Part shown: piece by piece, positions 1 through 12,127 of the stretch
Position numbering within the stretch: the first letter of the stretch is position 1
How the letters are laid out: the number at the start of each line of letters is the position of its first letter
Assembly (NCBI GenBank): GCA_036897445.1
Contig: JAYMTL010000130.1
Location: forward strand, 1-52,783
DNA length: 52,783 nt
Source of the DNA: Pelargonium tetragonum
Taxonomy: Eukaryota > Streptophyta > Magnoliopsida > Geraniales > Geraniaceae
Reading direction: 5' to 3'
Translations under genes and position numbers: made by a program
The notes under the pieces: model-generated
The model's database searches: none
Told to the model about the DNA's origin: nothing
The model's input: only the letters and a program-made list of their open reading frames with translations

Positions 1-72
1 AGTAATACAAATATTAACTACAAGCTGCAATAAGACAAATAAGAGGAAGCAGCTATCAAGATACAGAGTTCG

Positions 73-97
73 GGGCTAAGCTCCAAGGGTGTAGCCC
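73..97. repeat. Hairpin, 6-bp stem
   Basis: GGGCTA (73-78) pairs with TAGCCC (92-97) across a 13-base loop. The stem is short, so this may be chance. Confidence 0.3.
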
Positions 98-984
98 ATC
101 AGTAAGGAGGTTTTTTATTCTTCCGTTCCCGATTCTGTGCCTTTTTGAGTTAAGGTAGAGTCCTTTTTACAAGAAAATAAGTTATACGCTTTTTTTATTA
201 GTTGAGTACAAGGTATATTTTAGGGGAGCACTCATAAATAAGCAAGAGGCTTAATTCTCCTGAGTTAGCTTGATTAGTTTAAAGCGATAAGAGTTCTAAG
301 GTAATTGGTTGGGGGAGCCCCGAGTTAAGAAAAGAAAGTAATAGAAATACTAAAAAAGTCGTTTTACAAGAAGTTAAGTTATCTAAAAGGGGTTTCTTTT
401 AAAAGACAAGCTTGGGTTTTCAAGTTGTGTGTCTATAGTGTAAGTGAGTATACCTATTAAATACCTATAACATCTCTTCCCTACTATTATATTATAGGGG
501 GTTTACTACCATCCGTTAATGATAAAAAAGCAGAGAAGCCCTATAGGACATTTCACTATAAAATTGAAGTTGAGCTTAGTTTGTACCGAGTATTAGGGTC
601 TTACCCTTGTCTCGTAAAAGACTTTCAAAAAGCAACTAAGCATAAAGAATACTTATGAATTAGAAAGCGGAATCTCTCTTTTGAGTTTAAAAGGAGAAAC
701 CCCCTTTTCATTTTAAATAGATACCCAATTTTCTTTCCAATTTTAGAGGCGGATAATTCCTTTGCTCCTTTTTCGATAATAGTAACACAAATTAGATCTT
801 TTTCGGAGCTAGCTGGGTTTAGTTTCCTTGGGTTTGAGATAGGAATGCCTAGAATATAATAAGACGGAATAATAAAAAAGTTTAAAGGCAGGGGCTAGCC
901 AAAAGGGTCTCTTACTCATTTAACCTGAAAAAATGAATAGCACCGGAGTCGCAGGGTAATTTGAGCCTCAAAATTGAATAAGTA

Positions 985-1003
985 ACGAAACCTTTGGTTT
1001 CGT
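985..1003. repeat. Hairpin, 8-bp stem, 3-base loop
   Basis: ACGAAACC at 985-992 pairs perfectly with GGTTTCGT at 996-1003 around a TTT loop. It has no T tail and no neighbouring gene. About ten stems this long with tiny loops are expected by chance in 52.8 kb, so function is unproven. Confidence 0.5.
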
Positions 1004-3037
1004 GGATAAAGTTTTTGGCTTTGTATTAGTAGGAAGTTCTTTAAATATTGCCGGGATTTAAGGTCGACTTTTCTCTTACCTCAAGGTCAAAGCTATAAGA
1101 CCCTGGACACCACTGTTAAATAAACACAATTGAGAGAATAGGGACTTCTATATACTAAGACCAGACTTTCTAAGGTTGTTTATTTTATACTTTTTACTAA
1201 GAACGATCCAGGTAATGTAATTACTAGAGCTGCTATTAATGGAACTCCAGCTTAAAGGTTTGGGTTATCTGGCTATATCTTGAGTCTTCTTAAAGTATAA
1301 AGAGTAAGGTTTACCTTCATTTGTGTTCCTTTGTTTCCAAGGATAAGAAGATGGCCAAAATAGGTAGTAGAGCTCCGAGGAAAAGAAAAGGAGCGGGGGT
1401 AACCAGTACAAATTAAGTTTATATCCGTCTGTGTTTTAGTAGAGAAAGGGGGTCCAACTCAAAACCCGCTGAGGAAATGCTTGTTAAGGAGTCGCGGAGC
1501 GGATTAGAACTCCCGGATCGTACAACTAGAATCTTTGCCTGCAATCCTCTTGAATAAATAAAAAGACTAAAGTTACAAAAGCCTTAAGAATCAGCTTATT
1601 ATCCGTTCGTTGTACGTAGAAAGAGCTAAGCTTTACGATAGATTTATTTCGTAACCTCGTAAGGTTGTGGGAGAATAAAAAGTAAATATTTGGAGGCTGG
1701 TTCTCGCTTAATTCTTTGGTAGACAAGAAAATTTCGTTTTTAGTTTAAGAAGTTCTAATATTCTGCTACTTGCTCAAAATAAAATCTCTTTTAAGCTATT
1801 ACTATAAATAAGAAATTTGGGATTTTTCTTAAAGATTTTGGGTTTTGTTAGACTTGAAAAGGAATAAAATGAAGTACTTTTAGCTAGTTTACACGAGAAC
1901 CCAAGGACTTTCCGATTACCTGTTTCCTATGTTTTTTACTGCCTACTTTTCAGAGACTTAGACTCATATTTAACTTACTCAAACCTAAAACTAAGGAATA
2001 CACATAAAATTGAAAGGGACTCGTATCCAGTAAAACTCCCTTTTGAAACCTTAGCTGTAACTAAAAACCTGTACTCGACCCCTTATAGGTCTACTTTTCA
2101 ATTTTCATTTAAAAAGGGGCGTGTACAGAGTCTTTTTGTCTAAATAAAACCCAAATTTTAATCTAATGAAACAGCAAGATTTTCTAAGATATTAAGCATA
2201 AGGATTCCGTCTTCGTGCAATATTTAGAGCGTGTGATATACTACTACGCATTTCAAAACGAGACCTTTCACTTATTGCTTATTAGCTTCTTACTATATTA
2301 ATTTAAATTGCCTGGTTGTTCACTAAAGAAGTTTTTTTAGTAAGTCCCAGAATACTCTAAAAAAAGGAAAGATAAAACAAAAAAAGGGTTTCTTATTCCT
2401 ATTAAAGCCCTTTTCGGGAGCTGCAAATTGCATTAAGTTCACTTTATACTAAAAAGCACTTTTGCCTGTCCTCAGTATGGTATGGGTCAAACATGAAAGT
2501 TAGGGTGTCCTTCAAAAAAGAGCGTTTACTCTCTATCTCTCGAAAGTTCTTATTTGTATTTTTTATAAGTCTAAAAAATCCTAATTAAAAGTTGTAAGAA
2601 AGTTTAGAGCCTTTCTGTTTCGTTAAAAGCTGACTACCTTACTAGAGCAAGCTGAATCGAGATTTATATAACATAGCAATTAGGATGGAAGTTTGACCAT
2701 AAGAACCTTTTCTACGTATTTTATCCACTCCTCCTCAATTTGAAAGCTCTTTAGCAATCTTGTTTTGTTAGCTGCGAACATGCGCGTATAGGGGAGCCCT
2801 CCCTTCTTATACTTGGAATACCTTCCTTCTTATGAGAGTACACCTAAGTTTTATATAAGGAAATCCCAAGGTTAGAGAGCCAAAGTCTTTAGTTAATGAG
2901 GTACAGGAGCCTATTAGTATCAGGAAACTCTTTTAACAAAAGCCCTTAGGGTTTCATTTCTAGTGGCATAGCTATCAATAGTGTTGCATAGAGCCCTAGA
3001 ATTGCTAGGATTCAAAATACAACACTGAAGTCAAATG

Positions 3038-3050
3038 CTTCCGTCGGAAG
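3038..3050. repeat. Short GC-rich hairpin
   Basis: CTTCC (3038-3042) and GGAAG (3046-3050) flank a GTC loop, followed by a C run and a T run. It is one instance of the GG...CC mini-palindrome style seen throughout the window. Confidence 0.35.
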
Positions 3051-3893
3051 TCCCCCTTTTTAATATAGAAATTGAAATCCTCAAATCTAAACAAAGCAAA
3101 AACCCCAACTAAGCAAAGAGTATCAATCGAGCTCACTTTACTTGTAGATCTTAAATCTCAAACTGGCTGTTAATAGGATCAGATTGGGGTCGGGGGTACC
3201 TTTACGCGGTCCTTTTTAAGACTTTTTTTAAGCTTACCTCTTTTACTTATTACTTACTGACAAAGTATCCTATAGCATATACACACTGTAGACTCTATAG
3301 CCCGAGGAAAAATTTCTTATGCCTATTTTAAGATCCCCGTTTATAGCTTCTATACTATACAAGGTTTTTATATAGATATAGTTGCGCCTTTAATGGATAA
3401 AGAAAAATCCTGCCCTCTGGTCAACGGGGATTCGCATAAAAGGGGGGTCTTGATAGTATAAACTTCCAATGCTGTTGTATTTGGTTGTTTTGTCTGATCA
3501 ATCTTTAGCATTTTACAGAAGATAATTCTAACTGTAACTAGATTTGTCAAGTTCATATAAATATGCTTTTTTACACGGGTTGAAGTTTGTAGATTCGCAG
3601 CCGCACCCCACAAGGGGGGTATCTGGGCAGTTGTCTTTCTTTTATATAAATCCGAAAGTGTAATGCATGGAAGTCAATTTCTATAGCCCCCCTAAATATA
3701 CATACCCTTAAGAGAATCCCCGGAATTTTATCATAGCAAAGGGATTAAAAGAAACTTTTAACCTGTTAATTAAAGAAGAAGAAACGGGGCTTTCAGTTAT
3801 AAAGATCCCGCATAGCCAACGAGAACTCATTTCGACTTGAGAACAAAAGGAAGACTTCCGTATTTTCCATAGGGGCTTTCTCATAACAACTGG

Positions 3894-3957
3894 ATTTGAA
3901 CCTGAACTCTTTACGACTTTGACTCCCGATTTACCGGGTAATTTAGAAGACTAAATT
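3894..3957 (-). other. tRNA-like fragment (T-arm-like word plus hairpin)
   Basis: Read on the minus strand, the AGGTTCAAATCC word resembles a tRNA T-loop. About 40 bases upstream in that sense lies a perfect 7-bp hairpin (3940-3957), whose single-stranded part reads TCTT and sits where an anticodon arm might. The T-stem is mismatched, no matching acceptor stem was found, and the spacing would need a long variable region. It is either a decayed tRNA or a coincidence. Confidence 0.2.
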
Positions 3958-4059
3958 TACAAGTCAGTTATAAATAGAATCGAATTTTGGAAACTTTAGC
4001 ATAAGATCTAAGCGATTCTTATGTGTGAAATTATTTCGACGAGTGCCCCTTGATATATA

Positions 4060-4093
4060 ACAAGAAAAGCTTGGGCGTAGGGGTTTTTCTTGT
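4060..4093. repeat. Long hairpin, about 13 pairs
   Basis: ACAAGAAAA (4060-4068) pairs perfectly with TTTTCTTGT (4085-4093). Four inner positions continue the helix (69-72 with 81-84: one G-C pair and three G-T wobbles), leaving an 8-base loop. It is among the longest continuous helices found by eye. Its position inside short frames on both strands suggests that those frames are shadows of the inverted repeat, not genes. Confidence 0.55.
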
Positions 4094-5237
4094 GAGTATC
4101 ATATGAAATATTATCTAAAATCCCTTTTTTTCCTTGTAGAATGTGGTACTTGGAAGTACTTCTCTTTTGAGATAGGACTCTTTTTCCTATTCCCTGACAA
4201 TAAAAAAGACTCCGGCCGATGCCCCAAAGGGGACCCTTTACTGTGCGTTCTCTACTTGACAAAAAGCTGCGAATCTTCCATATTTTAAATTAAGATTTTT
4301 TCTAAAGGACCACTTATCCATTCAATTCCAAAACCTATACATTTTGCATAAAAGTCCGAAGTTTTCTGACTTATAATCGAGCAAACTGACCTATAAATTT
4401 TCTAAAAAGCAACCCCATCAGGTCTTTTCCCTTGTTCACCGCCTATCTATATTATATAATATTCATAGGTTCCCAAAAAGCATTAACTCGGAGCTTCTAG
4501 CGGTTATCTTATACTTTACATAATACAAAAATAGAAACTTGTTACAGCTTACTTTCTTAAAAAAAAAAAAAGAAACCGCTGCACTTTCGTTAGTTTTTTA
4601 AATAGTCTGGCACTTGGCTGCGCTAATAAGTGAGAGGGGCTTACGGACTGCTATTAAGTATTCGAACTTAGTTTAGGTTCCAAAATCTTTATAGAACTTA
4701 ATAAAGTTATAGTATAAGAAAAAGTATGCCTTTTGGGCAGTTAAGTCTACTAGATACAGGGTTCTTATGGGATTAATAGAACTCACTAAAAATAAAGGAT
4801 AAGGAAAACCTATAAAAATTTATGTATAAAAGTTAATTAAATGCATTATAGCGCACGTAAATGGCCGTAGCATTTTATTCTTAACAAGTCCTTTTTAATC
4901 AAGCACTATCCCTGATTCTGTAAATTTAATATACCAAAAACCTGTCTTTCTATCTTCTTAGTAGAGTAGAGTAGAAACCGGGCGGAGAGACCTTTTACCT
5001 TTTATTAATTACTATACTTTTTTAGGCTAAGAGATATCGCAGGATTAAAGGGTGTCCTTTCTAATTAGAATTGCCACTAGTTACTTTGTCATTTGTATGT
5101 GGTTCACCAAAGGGAATGGTGCGTACCCTACATTAATTAAGTAAGTCCTAGATAATAAGGATTTAACTCGTAATGGTATAGGCTTGGATCCTTTAGGGAC
5201 TCCCCAGACGGATGCCTTTTTAAAGATTTCCTTAGGA

Positions 5238-5277
5238 TTTAGTAAGGCAAAAAGCTCCTTACGCCGACTTTACTAAA
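5238..5277. repeat. Competing nested hairpins
   Basis: TTTAGTAA (5238-5245) pairs with TTACTAAA (5270-5277). An overlapping alternative stem, GTAAGG (5242-5247) with CCTTAC (5257-5262), is mutually exclusive with it. Two alternative folds can indicate a switch, but with no flanking gene this is only a structural note. Confidence 0.3.
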
Positions 5278-6959
5278 AGTCTTAGTTTTTTACACACTCT
5301 AGGGAATTCTGTACTCCCCTATTTAACCGGATATTTATATAATAACATTTTATTTAGGGCCTTTCCTTTCTACCCCAAGATGACACAGCTTAGCACTTCT
5401 GCTTTATCTTATTACTAGTTAACTGCCGAGTAGATTTACAGAGAAGCCTCGCGTTTTCCTAGGATATACCCTATTTTGGAACTCCTTTCATTTCAAGGTC
5501 TCCCGCTTTTTAACTCGGGTTACTTGTTAAAGGAATTTCTTTATATATATCTTGGTCTGAAAGCTCCCGGCTAATTTGATTGGGGATTAGAATTATGAGT
5601 TATATAATACTTTAGTGAAATAGTCAAGAGAAGCACTTCGGATTTCTAGCTTTTAAAAGGAGGCTAAAGTTTGACTTTTCTGCATAAGAGGTGTTTGTCT
5701 TTTTGAAAAAATTCTGATACTTGAAGGAATTTTCATCTTTTTTTTATAGGCTAAGCTAGGGAATACCTAAAGGCGGATATAAGTCAGGAGCTCCCCATAA
5801 GGTAAAGGTGCTCTAGGAATAGAAAAGCATAAAGCGAATTTTAGGAGGGGTACCCAATTGTGAGGAGCTCCTAAACCAAAATTCTGCTTGTTATACACTT
5901 GTTTTTAGGGTACTCTAAATTTCAAATATTTGTTTGTTGGTTTATGGCATCAAAATTTAGTCAGATAGGTTAAAGAGCCCTTTTTCCTTTCTAATGAAGA
6001 GGCATCCTATCCTATCTAGAATATTCTTGTTTCCAATACTAAATTCCCTTTGACTTGTATACTCTCAATTTTTACAGGGGATCCTGCTTTTAATGAATCC
6101 TTTTAATCTTTACTAAACCCATTGTAGTCCAAAACCTTAACTTCTTGAAGTGCCCCTTTTAAGGAGCATTATGTAAGATTCACTATGAAAACACTTGAAA
6201 AACCTAACTTAGTAAAAGGGTTTCTTTCTACAAAACTTCTTTTCTTAATCATAAGCTTAACTATGGGTATCTCTTTTCCTAACTTCGGGCCCAATTAAAC
6301 CAAGTATCCTCCTCTGGTATCTCAAATCAAATTTGGAATAAAAGTCCCCGTCTTAAGCGCTACCTGTTGTCAGATATAGAGTCTTTTTCTGGAATCTTTT
6401 AAATAAAGTTACAATAAACCCTTAATTGAATAACGAATAAAGGAAGTTCTTAATGTGGATACTACTAAAAAGATACAAAGCAACCCCGCCTCTTTACTTT
6501 CTTGACTTGAAGAATAAACGCGGAATTTTGCTCAAGAAATTCCAGGGCGCACTTCTTTTCTCTGCCTGAAGATTCGTAGGTGGTGTTTTTAAAATATACT
6601 TATACTAATTTGCAGAAATATCTTCTATTTCTAGAATTTCAATATATCAGACTTTTGGCGATCTGCTTTATTTATGGATTTATAGAATATACTTTTTTAT
6701 ACTATAGAATTTAGTCTTACACGGGAGGGGGTGGATGTACGTAAAAATGCGAATTTAAGCATTATAAGGAATGCTGTTTATATTTCAAATTTCAAGGCCT
6801 TGGGGTAAGAATAGAACTTAAACAAAACAAGAAGTAAAAGATTTTGCCGATATAATTATAAAAAGCCCAGTAAGCAAGATGGAAGGAACTAAAATCGCTT
6901 AGATAAGGAAATAGCCGATTAGACTCTGAAAATCTAAAGAATTTGGTAAGTGAAAAAGT

Positions 6960-7068
6960 ACACTAGGAGGCATCTATTAGCGGACTGCTTCAATCAAGTT
7001 TACTTTCGGTAAACTTAAGTTTAAAAGAGACGTTGACCGCGGGTTCAAGCCCCTTCGTATACACTTAT
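6960..7068 (+). other. tRNA-like fragment with strong internal hairpin
   Basis: A perfect 8-bp hairpin, AAGTTTAC (6996-7003) with GTAAACTT (7009-7016), has a loop resembling the stable UUCG type. Twenty-five bases downstream, GGGTTCAAGCCCC at 7041-7053 resembles a T-arm with a 6-base loop instead of 7. A GTACACT word near 6959-6965 could pair at five of seven positions with CGTATAC after the T-arm. D-arm and anticodon arm do not fold properly, so this is at best a degenerate class-II-like tRNA. Confidence 0.25.
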
Positions 7069-7594
7069 AGTGGAATTACTTAAAATTCATGTGCAAGAAA
7101 TGAAAAAGGGAATTGCGAGATTCTTATATTATATAGAACATAGAATGATTATTTGTAACACCTCCAAAAAGATTTTGCTTAGTTCTGATTCAGAGTTTCT
7201 ATAATTGTGGGTAGCAAAAGGGTATGCAGAAGATTAAGATACTGATACAGAGGGTAGTAAGGCGATAGGCTAAAGTAAGGAATTTCATACATCTCTCTTT
7301 TTTGCTATATACCAGGCTAAAGTTTTCAAAAAGCCCTTTTTATCCCGAGGTGTTTGTCCTTACTGTATAAAGTCATAAAAGACAAAAGCTATTTTTCTTA
7401 ATCTGGGCTTTCCTTAATATACGGTTCCTCTAAACTCCTACGAGAAGTACCCCTTTTTATACCCCCCCTTATTCTTACTAGAGTTTGATTTTGCTTTTTA
7501 GCTACCTTGATTATATCCGGTAGTTGTACTCTGGTTTATAGGAGTTTTATAAGGACACAAAGCTGCCGGGTTTTATACTCACGAGTTTTCATAC

Positions 7595-7613
7595 CTTTTA
7601 ATTTAATTAAAAG
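7595..7613. repeat. AT-rich inverted repeat, 9-bp arms
   Basis: CTTTTAATT (7595-7603) and AATTAAAAG (7605-7613) are perfect complements around a single T. Low complexity makes chance likely. Confidence 0.5.
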
Positions 7614-7955
7614 ATCAGATAATAGAGGAAGCTTTATCCATTATTATCGAGATAGAGCCCAAGTGCAGGCCTAACCCAATAATAGGAGCTTCCCTCAGTC
7701 AAGTACGAAGCAAAATCTTAAAGAATTAAGCTCCACAAAGTTAGTTGTACAAAGTAAAGTGTTTATGAGCTAGGCATGCCCCGGGCCAAACCTCTCCAAC
7801 ATATCTATGTTTTTAAACTATCTAACAGCAATATTGTTGTATCTTTATGAGTGCTTTTTACAAGTATTCCTTTTTGTCTAAGTATGCTTTAGAATAGTAA
7901 TACATAAGTTTTTCGGTAACGGGAGACCTTGCCAGGGGTTTCTTCTATATTTTCA

Positions 7956-7977
7956 GGCGTCTTAGCTCAGGAATAGC
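7956..7977 (+). other. tRNA 5'-half-like word
   Basis: GGCGTCT-TA-GCTC-AGGAATA-GC follows the order of a tRNA 5' half: a 7-base acceptor strand, the conserved T8-A9 pair, a GCTC D-stem strand and an A-GG-bearing D-loop. The returning D-stem strand is imperfect. No complementary acceptor strand (AGACGCC) or good T-arm follows within 80 bases; the nearest, GTCGGC near 8040, does not fit. It is probably a relic or a coincidence. Confidence 0.2.
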
Positions 7978-8314
7978 AACTTAATAAAGTATAGCTACAA
8001 CAAAATGAAATAGGGGGTTATCAAAAAGGGTTTGGCCTAAGTCGGCACTCCACTCAAATTTCAGTATTATTCCAAACTAGGGGCAGGTCGATCCCTATAG
8101 TTAACAGCAGGGGCCTTTATACAAGCCGCCTTTAGTCCAAAAGGGGTTTTTATAATTATAATTAGGACACTAAACGAAGTGTCATGCTTATAGTCTTTCT
8201 ACTCAAGTGTTTTTTTAGAGCTGTTATTAGAGGAATGCAAGAGCTCCTTAATTGAGAAACTTATTACTGTTATGCGGATTAGACTAGTTACATCGAAGTT
8301 AAAGGGACTCTGCG

Positions 8315-8323
8315 ATTTGAACC
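8315..8323 (-). other. Isolated T-arm-like word
   Basis: This is the complement of GGTTCAAAT. The flanks do not form a T-stem and no other tRNA arm is recognisable nearby. It is listed as a member of the recurring word family. Confidence 0.25.
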
Positions 8324-9542
8324 ATAAGATATCTTGTCATTCCATTTTACTTGAGTACTCTAATAATACTTAATAGACCGGGGACCTTGTTGGCTGTAGA
8401 TTTAGAGATCTAAGAATTTTTTTTTCTATCTAAGCAATTCTAACTTTCTATACACGTACGCCCCGTGGCGAAGCAGCTAATACTTGTCCTCAACAAAGCC
8501 CCAGATTCCTGACCTTTTCTAAATATTTGCAGTCTCTCTAGTTAAAGAGGATCCACCCTTAAAACTCGAAAATCATTCTTTATTTTTTTACAGGGACCTT
8601 CCCCACTTACCCTACGAAAAAAGTTTCTATTCTAAAGTGCAAAGCCTTATCCTATTACTGCTGAGGCCACCTATCCATTCAAGTATTCCGTGTTACTAGG
8701 ACCTCTTTCCATATACCACCAACCCCGACTCCTAGTTTGACTAAATCTTCCTTGAGTTTTTGATAAAGTAGATTAAGAAGCTAATTTTTATCATAGACAT
8801 GACTTTCTTTTTAAAAGGATTACCACAAACTGCTGCCTAGTGAGTACCCACTTAAATAAAAAAATTCCTTGTAAACATCTTAGTATTAGTAAAGGAACTC
8901 CTATTCATATAAATCTAGTTCTATTTTGGGCATAAGGGGTCCCTATACTGAAGAACCCCTTCTTTAATGTCTTGTTCCGTGGACTTCTTAGAGATTAGAT
9001 CCTACTTTGTGAGAGGGATCCATCTAAAAGAAATAGAACGGTAGCCAGATAACAACAGCTATACTAGAGCTATACAACTAGAAAAGACTACTCTATCCCG
9101 AGTAAACCGGGGCAAAAGAGGATCCGGAGCCTTCTTTTGCTTGAGTTATCAATTAACGTAACCAGTAGTTTAAAAGCTTGTCGACTTTATTCTAAAAGCG
9201 TTTTGAACCCTTACATGCCATATACATGGATGAAAAAACCCACCGCGTAATACAGGGCGCCCACAATGGAAAAGTGTAAAAATAGATTGTAAATAGCTTA
9301 ACTAAGTCCTTTTTTTACTTCTTAAGTTTGTTAAGAGTTTTTTAGAGCCTCTATAATTTGATGTACTATCCAAACCCCGCTAAAGCTAAGAGTACCCCTT
9401 TTAAGCGAATCGGAGATTTCTCCGCCAATATACAATATATCTGTAAAAAGACTCAAATTTAGTTCGGAGGTTAAGGAATAACAAACTACATAATACATGG
9501 CAATCCTCGTTTTATTAAAAGCAACTTATCCGGAGATAACTC

Positions 9543-9560
9543 CTTATTCGACTTATTCGA
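9543..9560 (+). repeat. 9-bp tandem duplication
   Basis: CTTATTCGA occurs twice in direct contact. This looks like simple slippage. Confidence 0.7.
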
Positions 9561-12103
9561 CGTACAAGAAAGTAAGTCCCCAGTGACAATAACCCACTAA
9601 TATAACCAATATTCTGAGTCGTTATATATATTATTCTTAGTACAGATATACTTGTTGAAGCCCGTTAAACTATCCTTTGGAAAGCTTCTGTATTCCATTA
9701 ATATCCCATTATCCACTACCACTCCAGCACAAGAAAAGGGATCTTGAACTAAGTTATAGTTATGACAGATGAATCCCTAAGCCCTTGGATTAACGCTAGA
9801 GAGTGATTTTTTGATTTCACTTCGCAGCATTCTTAAATTTCTTTTTATTTTATTTAATATTTAATATTGACTGGATTTTTTTGATATAAATAGAAAAACA
9901 AAAAGAGTCTCCTCTAGCAACCCTGTTGGCAACTTTGTGTGAAAACTCTTTTGGATAAAAGACTCAAATTCGGGTCTGAACTACTGCTTTGTACTTACAG
10001 GCAATTGGGGCCCACATAGATATAGTCAATTTTAGTGGCTCTTTTTTATTTGTTAAAAAAGGATATCATATCACAGGAACAAAAACTCGGGTCTAGTTTC
10101 CAATGGGTTTAATGTAAAAGTAAATAAAGTATAAAAGATCTTAGAGCCCCTAAGGATTCGGGTTCCTTCTAACACAAAAATAGGGTAGGCCGATAAGATA
10201 AAATCACCCTTTTAGTACTAAATCTGCATTTTAACGCATTCTAAAAAGGGTTACTATAGCTCTCAAAAAGCCAAAGTAAGATAACCTCTGCGTACCCGTT
10301 TCTTAGGACAAAAACCTGAAAAGTCATTTCAATTTTATCGCGGAGCGCCGCTTAATTCATTGTATATTTTACGACTTCCTCAACCCTAAACTAGAAAAGT
10401 ACCTCGACCAAGGGAAAAAACTTTCATCAATAACTTTTATTCTAAGAAGGTCCTAATTCTATTAACAGCGCAGGTACAATTATAATTATAATGGGCATGA
10501 AAAAGAGGTATCTACTCCTTTGAGGACCTATGGTTTTCCTGGATACTATCAGAAGAGTAATCCAACAATTAAAGGGCAAGCTTGTTAGAAATTCCTGAGT
10601 ATAGGAAACCTTCTTATAGTGATTGTAAGTACATTCGTTTAGCAATAGTTGAAACTGCTCTCCTTAAAGTTTCAAATTCTCAGATGAAGTAAGTAGAACT
10701 AAAAAGAACCTTCTGCAAGGTAAGAAACATTGTCATTAGTTAGAGAGGTCGGCTTTCTACACTAATCATAGATTAGATATAGATAACGAATCCTTGTTTA
10801 TTTATTAGATCATATTTCAGGGAGATTAGGATAGGGTAAATTAATTTGAGTCAGTTTTTTCTAAGCCAGCTTATTAGCTCTCGCTCCCAGTTACTAGCTC
10901 TAAGCTTTTTTATACTCCTAGGTGGGAAGTCTTCCGTAATGTTATACATCAATTCTTTGTACTGGTTAGTTTGTAGTGGTTCTTTTAGTAAGCAATATAA
11001 GCCTTTCCGAGTGTTAGACCTTCATACACTAAAATTCTTTAGCACTCTCTAAAGAGAAGGGTTTGTGGTATACTAATTTCTTAAATATAATGTTAGAATC
11101 CCATAAAAAATCACTCTTAATCGATATCAGATATTGGTTTTAACTTTCTTTAAGTACTAGGTCTGAGACTGTTGGTTTCTACTTCATGGGTAGTTTCCTT
11201 TTGAACTATATACATGTTCTGTTACTTTAGTGTAATCCGGTCATTTCATTAGATAAAAAGGTTTCGACGAGTGCGGTCCTGGGGTGGGTATCCTAAGCAG
11301 TAGCAAGAATAAACTTCTAGTTAACTCGATTTGAATACTGATTAATGTGTATTAAAGTTCCTTTTGACGTTACCTTCTAGCCTTGCCTTTCAAATTACTA
11401 TAGATAACAGGAAGGCTCTTTCCTAAAAATCTGAGCTAGATATCGGTTAGAAATAGAAAAATACAAGAGTTAACCCAGGTCGTATAAATGCTCTTTTATT
11501 AGTAAGGCTTAATCTGCTAAATTAGATACTTCAAAATTTCTGTTATCTAAAACTAATTTGTAGCTTGATTAACACCCCATCGAAACCCGTTGAGTTAATA
11601 AAGTTCTTTTTCAAGATAGATCTGTACTTCTTCCTTTATACTTTTTAAAAGTCTTTCTTCAGGAGTTCTGGTATTAAAAGTCAATTTGATTTGGAGATTT
11701 AATCTAAGTTATTTAGGTCGTAAAACTTTCTAATTGTTAGAGGCTTTCTTTTTTGCCTTAGTTTGTCGGTAAAGGTTTACCTTATAGTAACACCCGCTTT
11801 TATAGAAAAAAGGGGCATCTTCCTTGTTAAACTTATTGCTTTTAGGACCAAAACTTACACTGTGGGAAGGGAAAGGCCTTAGAAAAAATTTCCCTAAAAT
11901 TCCTCTCTACTCTCCGTTTAGAAGCTTAGTAATCCTAGGTTTCCAGAAAGCAAATTTTTAGTTACTTTTTTTTTCAGAGAATCCCGAGAGTTCAGGCTTA
12001 GTAGTAAGTAGTTAGCTTCGGTGTGAATTTTGGGTATAAACGAGTCAAGGGGATTCCTCGGAATAGGCATTTTATCTGACTTCAATTGGGTTCTTTCTTA
12101 GGG

Positions 12104-12127
12104 ATTACCTGGTAGCTACAGGGTAAT
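12104..12127. repeat. Hairpin, 8 pairs with one bulge
   Basis: ATTACCTG (12104-12111) pairs with CAGG (12119-12122) and TAAT (12124-12127), with a single bulged G at 12123 and a 7-base loop. Confidence 0.4.

Larger units (their letters stand above)
1..5300. other. Non-coding block 1
   Basis: No gene seen. The block holds hairpins at 73-97, 985-1003, 3038-3050, 4060-4093 and 5238-5277, one T-arm-like word at 3894-3902, and a 13-base A run at 4559-4571. GG-N3-4-CC motifs occur at about six per kilobase in 2401-3400. Overlapping short frames on opposite strands at 4008-4288 cover the 4060-4093 hairpin and are probably chance. Confidence 0.7.
5301..10500. other. Non-coding block 2
   Basis: No gene seen. 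The block holds hairpin and T-arm-like material at 6996-7067, an inverted repeat at 7595-7613, a D-arm-like word at 7956-7977, a T-arm-like word at 8315-8323, and a 9-bp tandem duplication at 9543-9560. A very AT-rich patch lies near 9838-9870. Confidence 0.7.

Noticed and set aside
3368-3613. 81-codon minus-strand frame
   Set aside because: No domain, no credible upstream signal, and chance length.
4008-4288. Overlapping 84- and 61-codon frames on opposite strands
   Set aside because: They cover the long inverted repeat at 4060-4093, no family is recognised, and both cannot plausibly be real.
4559-4571. 13-base A run as a possible poly(A) tail of a retroposed copy
   Set aside because: No target-site duplication or upstream element was seen. 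Homopolymer runs are ordinary in AT-rich DNA.
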